From VAZQ01 sp963817135 (lineage in GTDB: Bacteria; Pseudomonadota; Alphaproteobacteria; Rhizobiales; Xanthobacteraceae): a DNA stretch of 64,000 bases. Within the stretch, counting starts at the first letter, position 1. The number at the start of each line of letters is the position of its first letter. The stretch lies in NCBI GenBank assembly GCA_963817135.1, contig CAWFNG010000016.1:310001-374000 (forward strand). The letters run 5' to 3'. Made by a program: the position numbers and the translations under genes. Of the stretch, positions 16,283 to 25,569 are shown piece after piece. Under the pieces are notes generated by a model. That model was given only the letters and a program-made list of their open reading frames with translations. It did no database searches and had not been told where the DNA came from.

Positions 16283-16317
16283 GATGTCCTCCACAGCGAA
16301 AGAGATGAGTTTTGCGC

Positions 16318-16722
16318 TCAAGCCTGCTCAAGTTCTACCAGCGTTCCGAGAAAGTCCTTGGGGTGAAGAAACAGCACCGGTTTGCCGTGCGCGCCCGCTT
16401 TCGGCTTGCCGTCTCCGAGTACCCGCGCACCCTGCTTCTTCAGCATGTCGAGCGCCGCATCGATATTGTCGACCTCATAGCAGACATGATGGATGCCGCC
16501 CTCGGGATTTCGCTCAAGGAACCTGGCGATCGGCGAGGCCTCGCCGAGGGGCTCGAGCAGCTCGATTTTGGTGTTCGGCAAAGTGATGAACACAGTGGTA
16601 ACGCCGTGATCCGGCTGCGGTATCGCTTCGGAAACGCGGGCTCCCAGAATGTGACGGTAAACATCGGCCGCTTTGCCGATGTTACGCACAGCAATTGCCA
16701 CATGGTTGAGGCGTCCAATCAT
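16318..16722 (-). CDS. mce: Methylmalonyl-CoA epimerase
   Basis: The 134-residue glyoxalase-fold (VOC) protein opens MIGRLNHVAIAVRNI and carries IHHVCYEVDNIDAALDMLKK, KPVLFLHPKDFLGTLVELEQ and metal-binding His and Glu residues where the family has them. It interconverts (R)- and (S)-methylmalonyl-CoA in propionate and branched-chain metabolism. The start at 16722 is chosen because its ATG overlaps the TGA of the upstream Kazal gene (ATGA), and MIGRLNH is the usual family start. An in-frame ATG three codons upstream lies within the preceding gene. Confidence 0.92.
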   Translation of the reverse strand: MIGRLNHVAIAVRNIGKAADVYRHILGARVSEAIPQPDHGVTTVFITLPNTKIELLEPLGEASPIARFLERNPEGGIHHVCYEVDNIDAALDMLKKQGARVLGDGKPKAGAHGKPVLFLHPKDFLGTLVELEQA

Positions 16723-16958
16723 TTCGGGCATTCACCAGCTGTCACATTCGTCGCTTTGGCGACGCGCGCAAAACAGGCATTGGGATAGGTTACCCGGTTT
16801 CCATTGGTGTCGGTTGCGCAGACCGGTTGATAGATTTCGGTACACACTTCAGGCGGCGACGCTTGTACCGGGATCGGCCTTTGCATTTCTGATGCCTGCA
16901 CATGCAAGGCCATGACAAATGCAAAAGACATGATCGGAGCAGACGCGATGGGTTTCAA
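16719..16958 (-). CDS. Secreted Kazal-type serine protease inhibitor domain protein
   Basis: The 79-residue product has an N-terminal hydrophobic leader ending near HVQASEM, then a Kazal-like domain. The pattern is CTEIYQPVCATDTNGNRVTY, PNACFARVAK and GEC. The spacing C-x6-PVC-..-Y-xN-C-xA is the Kazal signature, though with fewer cysteines than classical six-Cys domains. Such single-domain proteins are frequent in alphaproteobacteria and presumably inhibit proteases in the periplasm or outside; the target is unknown. The stop overlaps the mce start (ATGA), so the two are co-translated although functionally unrelated. Confidence 0.8.
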   Translation of the reverse strand: MKPIASAPIMSFAFVMALHVQASEMQRPIPVQASPPEVCTEIYQPVCATDTNGNRVTYPNACFARVAKATNVTAGECPK

Positions 16959-17058
16959 ACATTCTTCTCCAAAAATCGGTTCCGCCGCTCGGTCTCAATC
17001 ATACACCTGGCAAGGCGGCAATTTTCAGACGCAATGGGCGGTTTATTCCCGGGCCAAC

Positions 17059-17106
17059 CTGAACGTGCCGCGCGTACTGAAGAACTTCGCAATCGGACTA
17101 CTATAG
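17059..17106. repeat. Dispersed repeat, half copy, next to the rnj stop codon
   Basis: CTGAACGTGCCGCG followed by GAACTTCGCAATCGGACTAC closely matches the right half of the palindromic repeat at 51848-51923 (reverse orientation). It ends one base before the RNase J stop codon. Confidence 0.65.
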
Positions 17107-17107
17107 C

Positions 17108-18778
17108 TCACAGTTCGAGCACATGGACATGGCAGGTGGGCTTCTTGTTCCACGCCGTGCTCAAGGCAGCACGGGTGGCACGGCGCAAGGCCTCGGCAAC
17201 TATTTCAGGGTCACGCCGCCGTGCGCGCGGCAGAGAGTTGAAGGCCTCCATGGCAGCGTCATAGGCGATCTCGGCGAGGCTGCGTCCTTGCGCATCGGTC
17301 TCTGGAATACCCGTAAGCGTTACCTCAGGATCGGCCAACAGCTCTCCTCTGTCGCTCAGCGCAAGGGAAATGGACACCACTCCCGCAAATCCCAGCCTCC
17401 GACGGTCTGCAACCGTGCGCTCTTCTGCACTCACCAAAAGCGCACCATCCTTATAGAGCCTTCCAGCCGGAATTTCGTCGATCTTGGTCGGACCGTTTGG
17501 CGCAAGCCGAATGAGTTCACCGTCGCGGCATGTCATCACCTTGCTCACACCTGCGCCACGTGCCAGCGCTGCATGTTCGGCCATATGCAGGGGCTCGCCA
17601 TGCACCGGAATGAGAATCTCGGGGCGAACCCATTCGATCATAGCCTTGAGTTCGTCCACGCGCGGATGGCCAGAAACGTGAACGAGATGGGTGCGATCGG
17701 TGATGACATCGATGCCCTGGCTGACCAATCCGTTGATCACCCGCATAACGGCCTTTTCATTGCCGGGTATGGCGCGTGAGGAAAAGATCACGCGGTCACC
17801 GCGGGAAAATGCCACGTCGGGATGTTCGTCCTGAGCGATGCGCGAAAGCGCCGCGCGCGGCTCTCCCTGGCTCCCGGTGCAGAGCGCCAACACCTTGTCC
17901 GGCGGGAGGTGACCGTAGACGTCGACCGAGCGGAATTCCTTGATCCCGTCGAGATAGCCGGTTTCCCTCGCAACCTGCGCAATGCGTTCCATGGCGCGGC
18001 CAACGAGAACAACTTCGCGTTCACAGGCCGCCGCTGCATCCGCGACGGCGCGCAGCCGCGCAACATTCGAGGCAAACGTGGTGACGGCAACCCGCCGGGG
18101 CGCCTCGCCAATGAGCCGGGCGAGCGTTTTTGCAACCTCGGCTTCCGACGGGGAACAACCCTCGCGGAACGCATTCGTGGAATCGCTCACCAGCGCAAGG
18201 CAGCCTTCGTTGCCGAGCGCGCGCAGTTTCGCCTCATCGGTCGCGGGAGGAATGACCGGCGTGGGATCGATTTTCCAATCACCGGTATGCAGCAGCGCGC
18301 CATGGGAAGTGCGAATGATCAGCCCATTGGATTCAGGGATCGAATGAGCCATGGAAACGAATTCGAGATCGAACGGCCCCAATGCAAAACGTCCGCCGAG
18401 GGGAATGACGGTAACCGGAATCTTCGGTGCGCCGGGCTCGCCTTGCAGCTTCGATTCAATCAGAGCCGCCGTGAATGGGGTCGCATAGACCGGCAGTCGC
18501 AGCCGTGGCCACAGATCGATCAGGGCACCGTAATGATCCTCATGAGCATGGGTCAGGACGAGGCCAAGCAGATTATGCCGTTCTGCGACGAGATACCGGA
18601 TGTCCGGCATGATGATATCGATACCCGGGAGATCGTCGCCGGCGAATGCAATGCCGAGATCGATTGCGATCCATTGTCGGTGCCGTTCATCCCCAATCCC
18701 GTAAAGGGCCAGATTCATGCCGATTTCGCCGACACCGCCAAGCGGCGCAAAAACGAACTCATCGGAAGGGCCCGACAT
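17108..18778 (-). CDS. rnj: Ribonuclease J
   Basis: The 556-residue metallo-beta-lactamase/beta-CASP nuclease begins FAPLGGVGEIGMNLALYGIG. It has the zinc motif LTHAHEDHYGALIDLW, the GDWKIDPTP motif, SDSTNAF, the beta-CASP segment LCTGSQGEPRAALSRIA and HVSGHPRVDELKAMIEWVRP. RNase J is a 5'-3' exonuclease/endonuclease for mRNA turnover and rRNA maturation. It lies 7 bp downstream of birA, continuing the operon from nuo. The C-terminal domain appears full length. A dispersed repeat abuts its stop codon. Confidence 0.96.
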   Translation of the reverse strand: MSGPSDEFVFAPLGGVGEIGMNLALYGIGDERHRQWIAIDLGIAFAGDDLPGIDIIMPDIRYLVAERHNLLGLVLTHAHEDHYGALIDLWPRLRLPVYATPFTAALIESKLQGEPGAPKIPVTVIPLGGRFALGPFDLEFVSMAHSIPESNGLIIRTSHGALLHTGDWKIDPTPVIPPATDEAKLRALGNEGCLALVSDSTNAFREGCSPSEAEVAKTLARLIGEAPRRVAVTTFASNVARLRAVADAAAACEREVVLVGRAMERIAQVARETGYLDGIKEFRSVDVYGHLPPDKVLALCTGSQGEPRAALSRIAQDEHPDVAFSRGDRVIFSSRAIPGNEKAVMRVINGLVSQGIDVITDRTHLVHVSGHPRVDELKAMIEWVRPEILIPVHGEPLHMAEHAALARGAGVSKVMTCRDGELIRLAPNGPTKIDEIPAGRLYKDGALLVSAEERTVADRRRLGFAGVVSISLALSDRGELLADPEVTLTGIPETDAQGRSLAEIAYDAAMEAFNSLPRARRRDPEIVAEALRRATRAALSTAWNKKPTCHVHVLEL

Positions 18779-18785
18779 GTTTCGC

Positions 18786-19562
18786 TCAAGACGTGTTCAC
18801 CGCAGAGCGCGTCGGCATAAACACGTCTCCCGCGGAAATGGTTTCCGTTTTATCGTCATCGAGGCGCAGCATCAGGTTGCCGTTCTCATCAACGGAATTG
18901 AAAAGTCCTCCGATTGTCCGATCCGCGAGACGCACGCCGATCCTTTGCCCGACAAATGCCGCCTGCGCGAGCCAATCCGCGCGCACGCTGGCAAATCCCC
19001 GGCCGCAATCCCACTGGACAAGGCGTCGAAACATTGCAAGTGACAGCGCGGAAAACAGCGCCTCCGCGGTCACGAACGCACCGGCAGCGGCAAGGTCGAT
19101 CGCCGGATAATCGGTTTCATCCGGATGCGACGTGCAGTTCACGCCAATTCCAATTGCAACAACAGCATCGCCGCTGCCCTCCCCTTCGACGAGAACGCCG
19201 GCCAGTTTTGCGCTGCCCAGCAAAATATCGTTGGGCCACTTGATGGCAATCAGCGGCTTGAGCTTTGCCGCGCTCTCCAATACCGCGTCGTAGACCGCCA
19301 GCGCCGCAACGAACGACAGTTGCGGCCACTCTTTCGGGATCGATGGCGCCGCGAGGAGAAGGCTGGCAAACAGGTTGCCCGGGCGCGATACCCATGCCCG
19401 GCCACGCCGGCCGCGTCCTGCAGTCTGGCGCCGCGCGGTGATCCAAAGCGGGCCGCGCTCGCCCTTGCGAGCGAGCAGAAGAGCATGTGCGTTGGTCGAT
19501 TCCAACACTTCATGTGCGGCGAGCCGCACGCCGGCTGCGCTGACGCTCGGATGCAACATCAT
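18786..19562 (-). CDS. birA: Biotin--[acetyl-CoA-carboxylase] ligase
   Basis: The 258-residue protein is a catalytic-only BirA without the N-terminal DNA-binding domain. The ATP/biotin loop reads AGRGRRGRAWVS, with LIAIKWPNDILLGSAKLAGV (core KWPND) and VVAIGIGVNCTSHPDE after it, all standard. It activates biotin and attaches it to carboxylase carrier domains in the cytoplasm. It follows nuoN by 8 bp and precedes rnj by 7 bp, the usual alphaproteobacterial order. Without the helix-turn-helix it cannot act as a biotin repressor. Confidence 0.95.
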   Translation of the reverse strand: MMLHPSVSAAGVRLAAHEVLESTNAHALLLARKGERGPLWITARRQTAGRGRRGRAWVSRPGNLFASLLLAAPSIPKEWPQLSFVAALAVYDAVLESAAKLKPLIAIKWPNDILLGSAKLAGVLVEGEGSGDAVVAIGIGVNCTSHPDETDYPAIDLAAAGAFVTAEALFSALSLAMFRRLVQWDCGRGFASVRADWLAQAAFVGQRIGVRLADRTIGGLFNSVDENGNLMLRLDDDKTETISAGDVFMPTRSAVNTS

Positions 19563-19570
19563 GGCAAGAA

Positions 19571-21007
19571 CTAGAACAGCGATCGCGCCGCTGTATTCGC
19601 CGCCTCCACTACGGGAGCGGGATAGACGAAGAACAACAGATTGAACAGTCCGGTTACTGCTAGCACCGCCCGCAGTTCATGCGGCATGGGCTCGAAGCGA
19701 GGGGCCGGCTCGTCGAAATACATGATCTTGACTATCGCGAGGTAGTAGTAGGCGCCGACCACACTGGTGACGACGCCAATCACGGCAAGCGTGAACAGAC
19801 CGGATTTGATGGCCGCAAGAAACACATAGAACTTGGCGAAAAATCCCGCCAATGGCGGAATTCCGGCCAGCGAGAACAACAGCATGGCAAGAAAAAACGC
19901 CATTGTCGGCTTGGTGCGCGCGAGACCGGCGAGATCGGCGATGTTCTCGACCATCTGACCGTCTCGCCGCATCGACAAAATGCAGGCAAAAGTCCCAAGC
20001 GTCATCGTGAGGTAGATGGCCATGTATACGAGCACCCCCTCAACACCCTCCGGGGTGCCCGCCGCCAAGCCGATCAGGGCAAAGCCCATGTGACCGATGG
20101 AGGAATAGGCCATCAGCCGCTTGATGTTGCGCTGTCCGATTGCGGCGAATGCGCCCAAAGCCATGGAGGCGATCGCCACGAACACTACGATCTGCTGCCA
20201 CTGCATCACAATGCCGGGGAAGGCGACGGTGGTCGTGCGCACGAACATCGCCATGCCCGCGACTTTCGGAGCGGCGGCGAAGAACGCCGTGATCGGCGTC
20301 GGCGCGCCCTCATAGACATCGGGCGTCCACATGTGAAACGGCACCGCCGAGACCTTGAAACAGAAGCCGGCGCAGAGAAAAACCAAGCCGAAAAGCAGTC
20401 CCAGACTGGGCTCCCTCGCCGCCTTGGCGATATCCGCAAACGAAATCGTGCCCGTGAAGCCATAGACCAGGGAGGCGCCGTAAAGCAGCATGCCGGAGGA
20501 CAAGGCGCCCAGCACGAAATATTTGAGCCCTGCTTCGGTCGAGCGCACGGAATTGCGATTGATCGCTGCAACCACATAGAGGGAAAGCGACATCAGCTCG
20601 AGCCCGAGGTACAACGCGATAAGGTCGTTAGCCGAGATCAGCATCATCATGCCGGTCGTGGAAAGGAGAATCAGGACGGAATATTCGAACCTTGCCTGGT
20701 TCTCCACCGCCAGATAGCCAAAGGACATCAGTATCGCTGTCGCCGATCCGGCAAGCGCCAGAAGCTTCAAGAAACGGGCGAAATCATCGAGGACGAAACT
20801 GCTGCCAAAAGTGATGAGCTTGCCGCCTGGCAGCAGAACGACAATGCATCCGGCGGCAATCAGCAAGACGATTGCGGCAACGTCAATGGCAGTTGTGTTT
20901 CGCGTAGCGCGCAAGGTGCCGGCGAGCAGCAGCACCATGGCGCCAACGGCAAGCAGCATTTCCGGCAATGCCGGGGTGAGCGCGGAAAGCTCGAATTGCT
21001 CGATCAT
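19571..21007 (-). CDS. nuoN: NADH-quinone oxidoreductase subunit N
   Basis: The 478-residue protein has about 14 transmembrane helices and is one of three antiporter-like subunits of complex I. Characteristic segments are FKVSAVPFHMWTPDVYEGAP, with the key lysine and the TPDVYEG motif, and MAYSSIGHMGFALIGLAAGT. It helps translocate protons in the membrane arm. Its ATG overlaps the nuoM stop by four bases (ATGA). It is the last nuo gene; birA follows after 8 bp. Confidence 0.96.
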   Translation of the reverse strand: MIEQFELSALTPALPEMLLAVGAMVLLLAGTLRATRNTTAIDVAAIVLLIAAGCIVVLLPGGKLITFGSSFVLDDFARFLKLLALAGSATAILMSFGYLAVENQARFEYSVLILLSTTGMMMLISANDLIALYLGLELMSLSLYVVAAINRNSVRSTEAGLKYFVLGALSSGMLLYGASLVYGFTGTISFADIAKAAREPSLGLLFGLVFLCAGFCFKVSAVPFHMWTPDVYEGAPTPITAFFAAAPKVAGMAMFVRTTTVAFPGIVMQWQQIVVFVAIASMALGAFAAIGQRNIKRLMAYSSIGHMGFALIGLAAGTPEGVEGVLVYMAIYLTMTLGTFACILSMRRDGQMVENIADLAGLARTKPTMAFFLAMLLFSLAGIPPLAGFFAKFYVFLAAIKSGLFTLAVIGVVTSVVGAYYYLAIVKIMYFDEPAPRFEPMPHELRAVLAVTGLFNLLFFVYPAPVVEAANTAARSLF

Positions 21008-22509
21008 TTCAGCAAGGCGGCGGTCTGGTTGGTGCCGAGCGCGTGGTGGTAACTATCAAGAAGGTGGGCTATCGAAGCGGCAGACATGTCGAGGACCGGT
21101 TTTGGATAGATGCCGAACAGAATGGTTAGGGCTACCAGAGGACCAAGCGTGATGATCTCCCGGTAATCAAGGTCCTTGATTGCGGCAAGAGCTGGCTTGG
21201 TCAGCGTACCGAAAATAACCTTGCGGTAGAGCCATAGCGCATAGGCAGCCGACAGGATCGTCCCGATAGTTGCCAGAGTGGCGACTGCAATATTCACCCG
21301 GAATGTCCCAATCAAGCTGAGAAACTCTCCGATGAAGCCCGAGGTACCCGGCAATGCGACATTGGCAAGGGTGAATACCATGAACGCGGCAGCATAGAGC
21401 GGCATGCGATTGACGAGGCCGCCATAGGCGGCGATCTCGCGGGTATGCATCCGGTCATAAACCACGCCCACGCACAAGAACAAAGCTGCCGACACCATCC
21501 CATGGGAGATCATCTGGAATATCCCGCCGGCAAGGCCCTGCGCCGTTGCTGCGAATATTCCCATGGTGACAAAGCCCATATGCGCCACCGACGAGTAGGC
21601 GATGAGCTTCTTCATGTCCTCCTGCACCAACGCGACCAACGAGGTGTAGATGACCGCAACCACCGAGAGCGCGAAGACAAGCGGGGCAAGATCATGCGAG
21701 GCAGACGGAAACATCGGCAGCGAAAATCGCAGGAATCCGTAGCCGCCCATCTTCAGCAGAATGGCGGCAAGGATCACCGAGCCGGCGGTTGGCGCTTCCA
21801 CATGCGCGTCCGGCAGCCAGGTGTGCACCGGCCACATCGGCAGCTTGACTGCAAAGGATGCAAAGAATGCGAGCCAGGCCCAGGTCTGCAGACCGGGCGG
21901 AAAGCCGTGGCGGAGCAGCGCCGGAATGTCGGTTGTCCCGGCATTCCAGTACATCGCCATAATGGCGAGCAGCATCAATACCGAGCCGAGCAACGTATAG
22001 AGAAAAAACTTGAAGCTGGCATAGACCCGACGCGGTCCTCCCCAAATGCCGATGATCAGGAACATCGGGATGAGGCCGCCTTCGAAGAACAGGTAGAACA
22101 ACACCAGATCAAGCGCTGCAAAGGTGCCGACCATGAGCGTCTCGAGCACGAGAAATGCGACCATGTATTCTTTGACGCGGGTACGGATCGGCTGCCAGCT
22201 CGCAATGATGCAGACCGGCATCAATGCGGTGGTGAGAATCACAAAGGGCAAAGAGATGCCGTCCACGCCCATGTAATAGGTGATGGCTCCGCCCAGCCAG
22301 GGCTGCCTTTCCACGAACTGAAACTCGGCCGAGCCGGCATCGAACCGATAAATAAGAATCAACGAAATTGCGAAAGTGATCAGCGTCACCCACAGCGCAA
22401 TCCAGCGGGCATTGCGTTGCTCTGCCTCGCCGCTGCCGCGCATCGCCACGATAAAGAGAGCGCCCGCAAGCGGCAGAAAGGTGACAACTGAAAGAACAGG
22501 CCAGCTCAT
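21004..22509 (-). CDS. nuoM: NADH-quinone oxidoreductase subunit M
   Basis: The 501-residue antiporter-like complex I subunit starts MSWPVLSVVTFLPLAGALFI. It contains FFEGGLIPMFLIIGIWGGPR, FAVKLPMWPVHTWLPDAHVE with its conserved lysine and HTWLPDAH, and LIAYSSVAHMGFVTMGIFAA. It forms part of the proton-pumping membrane arm. The gene sits between nuoL (stop 4 bp upstream) and nuoN (4-bp overlap). Length and motifs are normal. Confidence 0.96.
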   Translation of the reverse strand: MSWPVLSVVTFLPLAGALFIVAMRGSGEAEQRNARWIALWVTLITFAISLILIYRFDAGSAEFQFVERQPWLGGAITYYMGVDGISLPFVILTTALMPVCIIASWQPIRTRVKEYMVAFLVLETLMVGTFAALDLVLFYLFFEGGLIPMFLIIGIWGGPRRVYASFKFFLYTLLGSVLMLLAIMAMYWNAGTTDIPALLRHGFPPGLQTWAWLAFFASFAVKLPMWPVHTWLPDAHVEAPTAGSVILAAILLKMGGYGFLRFSLPMFPSASHDLAPLVFALSVVAVIYTSLVALVQEDMKKLIAYSSVAHMGFVTMGIFAATAQGLAGGIFQMISHGMVSAALFLCVGVVYDRMHTREIAAYGGLVNRMPLYAAAFMVFTLANVALPGTSGFIGEFLSLIGTFRVNIAVATLATIGTILSAAYALWLYRKVIFGTLTKPALAAIKDLDYREIITLGPLVALTILFGIYPKPVLDMSAASIAHLLDSYHHALGTNQTAALLK

Positions 22510-22512
22510 CGA

Positions 22513-24609
22513 TCAGATCCAACGACCGCCAAACATGAACCAGGTGATAAGCGCCGCAACGCCGATCAACATGGCAAAGGCATAATGATAAAGATACCCA
22601 GTCTGCAGCCGCACCGCTCCGCGCGTCACGTCGAGAACGCGCGCAGAAACCCCATCGGGACCGAGCCCGTCGATCAGCAGCTCGTCGCCCTGCTTCCACA
22701 ATAGCCGTCCAAGCCAAAGCGTCGGCCGCACGATAAGCAGGTCGTAAATCTCATCGAAGTACCATTTGTTGAGCAAAAACCGGTAAAGCGGCTCATGTTG
22801 CCGCGCAAGCTCGACGGGTAGTTCCGGCCTGCGAATGTAGAACTCCCAGGCTACGATAAACCCCAACGCCATCATCAATGTCGGAACGATGGCAACAATG
22901 TAGGAAACGTGATGCATCTCCTCCAGGATGTGGTTCGCCGGCGCAAATGCAATGGAATCGCGAAAGAACTCCCTCACGTCTTCGCCCACGAACATTTCCT
23001 GGAATGGAAAGCCGGAAAAAATCGAGCCAGCGGCAAGAAAGCCGATCGGAATAAGCATCACCATTGGGCTCTCATGCGCCTGCGCAAAATGGCGCTGATC
23101 ATGCGGTCCGCCGTGAAAAGTCACGAAGATCAGTCGCCAGGAATAGAAGGCGGTGAGCGCGGCGGCGACGGTGGTCATTCCGAATGCATAGAGCGCCATC
23201 GGATTGTGCCCCGCATAGGCCGCCTCGATGATGGCATCCTTGGAAAAATAGCCCGCGGTCAGCGGAAATCCGGTGAGCGCAAGCGTTCCGATCAGCATCG
23301 TCCAATACGTGAACGGGATCTTCTCCTTGAGGCCGCCCATGCGCCAGATGTCCTGCTCGTGGTGCATCGCCAGGATGACCGAGCCGGAGCCGAGGAATAG
23401 CAACGCCTTGAAAAAGGCGTGTGTGAACAAATGAAACATGCCGACCGAATAAGCGCCGACGCCCATCGCGACGAACATGTAGCCGAGCTGAGAGCAAGTG
23501 GAGTAAGCAATGATGCGTTTGATATCGCTTTGTACGAGAGCCACCGTCGCGGCAAACAGCGCAGTCGTCGCCCCGATGAAGGTGACGAATGTCTGCGCAG
23601 CAGGCGCGAGTTCGAAGAGGGGCGAGAGCCGCGCTACCATGAAAACCCCGGCGGTGACCATGGTAGCGGCGTGGATCAGCGCAGATACCGGTGTCGGACC
23701 TTCCATTGCGTCAGGAAGCCAGGTGTGCAGCAGGAATTGCGCCGACTTGCCCATGGCCCCCATGAAAAGCAGCAGACAAATCAGCGTAAGAGCATCGACG
23801 TCCCAACCGAAGAAATGAATGGACTTTCCGACAAGGGATGGCGCTTGCGCAAAGACGGTGTCGAAATCGATCGCGCCGGTCAGCATGAAGAGCGCAAAAA
23901 TGCCGAGCGAAAATCCGAAATCGCCGATGCGATTGACGATGAAAGCTTTTATCGCTGCCGCGTTGGCTTCCGGCTTATGGAACCAGAACCCGATGAGCAG
24001 GTAGCTCATGAGCCCGACCCCCTCCCAACCGAAGAATAACTGCGCGAGGTTGTCGGCAGTGACCAGCATCAACATGGCGAAGGTGAACAGTGAGAGATAG
24101 GAAAAAAAACGCGGCCGGTAGGGATCCTCCTGCATGTAACCGATGGAATAAAGATGCACGAAGGCAGAGATGGTCGTGACCACGACGAGCATCACGGCGG
24201 TGAGACTGTCGATATGCAGCGACCAGTCGACATTTAGATCGCCCACCGCCATCCAGTTAAACAGCATGACCCGGCTGTCGTGATGGCGCAGACCTACGTC
24301 AACAAAGGCAAACCAGGACAGCAGCATGGATGCGAAAAGGAATACGGTTGTCGTCAGCTCGGCGGCGCGGGAGCCGCCTGCCGGAGCCGCATGGGATTCC
24401 GGCTCTGCCGCAGAAGGATCGAGCGCAGCATGCGCCGCATCGGCGAGTGGAGAAGCGCGCGGAATATCTTCCTCGACCGGTCCGTGCGCATGATCTTCGG
24501 CGCCGGCAGAGGGCGTTCCTCCGGGGTGGCGCGCGTGCGCCCCTGCGAGTGTAATCAAGGCTGCGATGACGGCGCCGAGAAGCGGCAGAAAAACGATGGC
24601 CTGATACAT
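22513..24609 (-). CDS. nuoL: NADH-quinone oxidoreductase subunit L
   Basis: The 698-residue largest antiporter-like subunit contains MGKSAQFLLHTWLPDAMEGP, IIAYSTCSQLGYMFVAMGVG and the long C-terminal lateral helix that clamps the membrane arm. Between helix 1 and helix 2 (about residues 25-85) lies a hydrophilic insertion rich in His, Asp, Glu, Pro and Ala (EDHAHGPVEEDIPRAS...), absent from E. coli NuoL but of a kind I associate with Bradyrhizobium-group proteins. It is 7 bp downstream of nuoK. Its role in proton translocation is by family. Confidence 0.96.
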   Translation of the reverse strand: MYQAIVFLPLLGAVIAALITLAGAHARHPGGTPSAGAEDHAHGPVEEDIPRASPLADAAHAALDPSAAEPESHAAPAGGSRAAELTTTVFLFASMLLSWFAFVDVGLRHHDSRVMLFNWMAVGDLNVDWSLHIDSLTAVMLVVVTTISAFVHLYSIGYMQEDPYRPRFFSYLSLFTFAMLMLVTADNLAQLFFGWEGVGLMSYLLIGFWFHKPEANAAAIKAFIVNRIGDFGFSLGIFALFMLTGAIDFDTVFAQAPSLVGKSIHFFGWDVDALTLICLLLFMGAMGKSAQFLLHTWLPDAMEGPTPVSALIHAATMVTAGVFMVARLSPLFELAPAAQTFVTFIGATTALFAATVALVQSDIKRIIAYSTCSQLGYMFVAMGVGAYSVGMFHLFTHAFFKALLFLGSGSVILAMHHEQDIWRMGGLKEKIPFTYWTMLIGTLALTGFPLTAGYFSKDAIIEAAYAGHNPMALYAFGMTTVAAALTAFYSWRLIFVTFHGGPHDQRHFAQAHESPMVMLIPIGFLAAGSIFSGFPFQEMFVGEDVREFFRDSIAFAPANHILEEMHHVSYIVAIVPTLMMALGFIVAWEFYIRRPELPVELARQHEPLYRFLLNKWYFDEIYDLLIVRPTLWLGRLLWKQGDELLIDGLGPDGVSARVLDVTRGAVRLQTGYLYHYAFAMLIGVAALITWFMFGGRWI

Positions 24610-24616
24610 GGCCTCC

Positions 24617-24925
24617 TCAACCCTTCATCATATTGATGTCTTCGACAGCAATGGAGCCGCGGTTGCGAAAATAGGCGACCAGGATGGCCAAGCCGATCGC
24701 GGCTTCCGCCGCAGCGACGGTCAGGACCAGGAGTGCGAATACCTGCCCGACCAGATCGCCAAGGAAACTCGAGAACGCGACCAAATTGACGTTGACTGCA
24801 AGAAGAATCAGCTCGATCGACATCAGGATGATGATGACGTTCCTGCGATTGAGGAAAATTCCGAATATGCCGATGGTGAACAGGAAGGCACCGAGCGTGA
24901 GATAGTGTCCAAGGCCGATGATCAT
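24617..24925 (-). CDS. nuoK: NADH-quinone oxidoreductase subunit K
   Basis: The 102-residue, three-helix subunit begins MIIGLGHYLTLGAFLFTIGI and has the conserved glutamates in VIIILMSIELILLAVNVNLV, which lie on the proton path next to NuoJ. Length is exactly typical. Its ATG overlaps the nuoJ stop by four bases. Confidence 0.96.
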   Translation of the reverse strand: MIIGLGHYLTLGAFLFTIGIFGIFLNRRNVIIILMSIELILLAVNVNLVAFSSFLGDLVGQVFALLVLTVAAAEAAIGLAILVAYFRNRGSIAVEDINMMKG

Positions 24926-25569
24926 GCCTGAGTCCTGAAGTCCTGACGCTCTTCTATAAGCCCTTGGCCGGAACGCACCTTCACGATCTCGATCGATGTC
25001 CGCTTCGTGCGCGCAACCTGTTCAGGGATACTTTGCCGTTTGACGCGCGGCTTATGATGCAATGTAAGGACGATTGCACCGATCATCGCCACAAGGAGCA
25101 CGATGCCTGCGGCCTGAAAGAAATAGATATAGCGGGTATAAAGGATCTGGCCGAGCGCTTCGGTGTTGGTAATCGACGGAACAGGTGCCGCGATGGCGTG
25201 CTGTGCAGTCGGCCCAAGCGCCCAGGTGAAGACGACGAGGACGAGTTCGATCAGCAAAACGATGCCGATAGCCGCGCCGACCGGCAGGTATTGCAGCAAT
25301 CCGTGACGCAACTCGGCGAAATCGACATCGAGCATCATCACCACAAACAGGAACAACACCAATACCGCGCCCACATAGACGATGATGAGGATCATCGCCA
25401 GGAACTCGGCGCCCAGGAGCACGAACAACCCGGCAGCGTTGACGAAAGCGAGGATGAGAAACAAAACGGAATGGACCGGATTGCGCGCGGCGATCACCAT
25501 GAACGCTGCTGCTGCACACGTGCCGGCAAAAAGGTAGAAGAAGATGGCAGGCAGGATCATCCTGGTCAC
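24922..25569 (-). CDS. nuoJ: NADH-quinone oxidoreductase subunit J
   Basis: The 215-residue membrane subunit has five helices, including FLAMILIIVYVGAVLVLFLF, the helix that carries the pi-bulge region in complex I. The C-terminal 45 residues are basic and hydrophilic. It directly follows nuoI with no gap (nuoI stop at 25570) and overlaps nuoK. Length is normal for the group. Confidence 0.96.
   Translation of the reverse strand: MTRMILPAIFFYLFAGTCAAAAFMVIAARNPVHSVLFLILAFVNAAGLFVLLGAEFLAMILIIVYVGAVLVLFLFVVMMLDVDFAELRHGLLQYLPVGAAIGIVLLIELVLVVFTWALGPTAQHAIAAPVPSITNTEALGQILYTRYIYFFQAAGIVLLVAMIGAIVLTLHHKPRVKRQSIPEQVARTKRTSIEIVKVRSGQGLIEERQDFRTQA

Noticed and set aside
19679..21052. Long plus-strand open frame opposite nuoN
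   Set aside because: It is an antisense shadow, Arg/His/Gln-rich; the nuoN frame on the other strand is clearly real. The same applies to other long frames opposite nuoM, nuoG and prtD.
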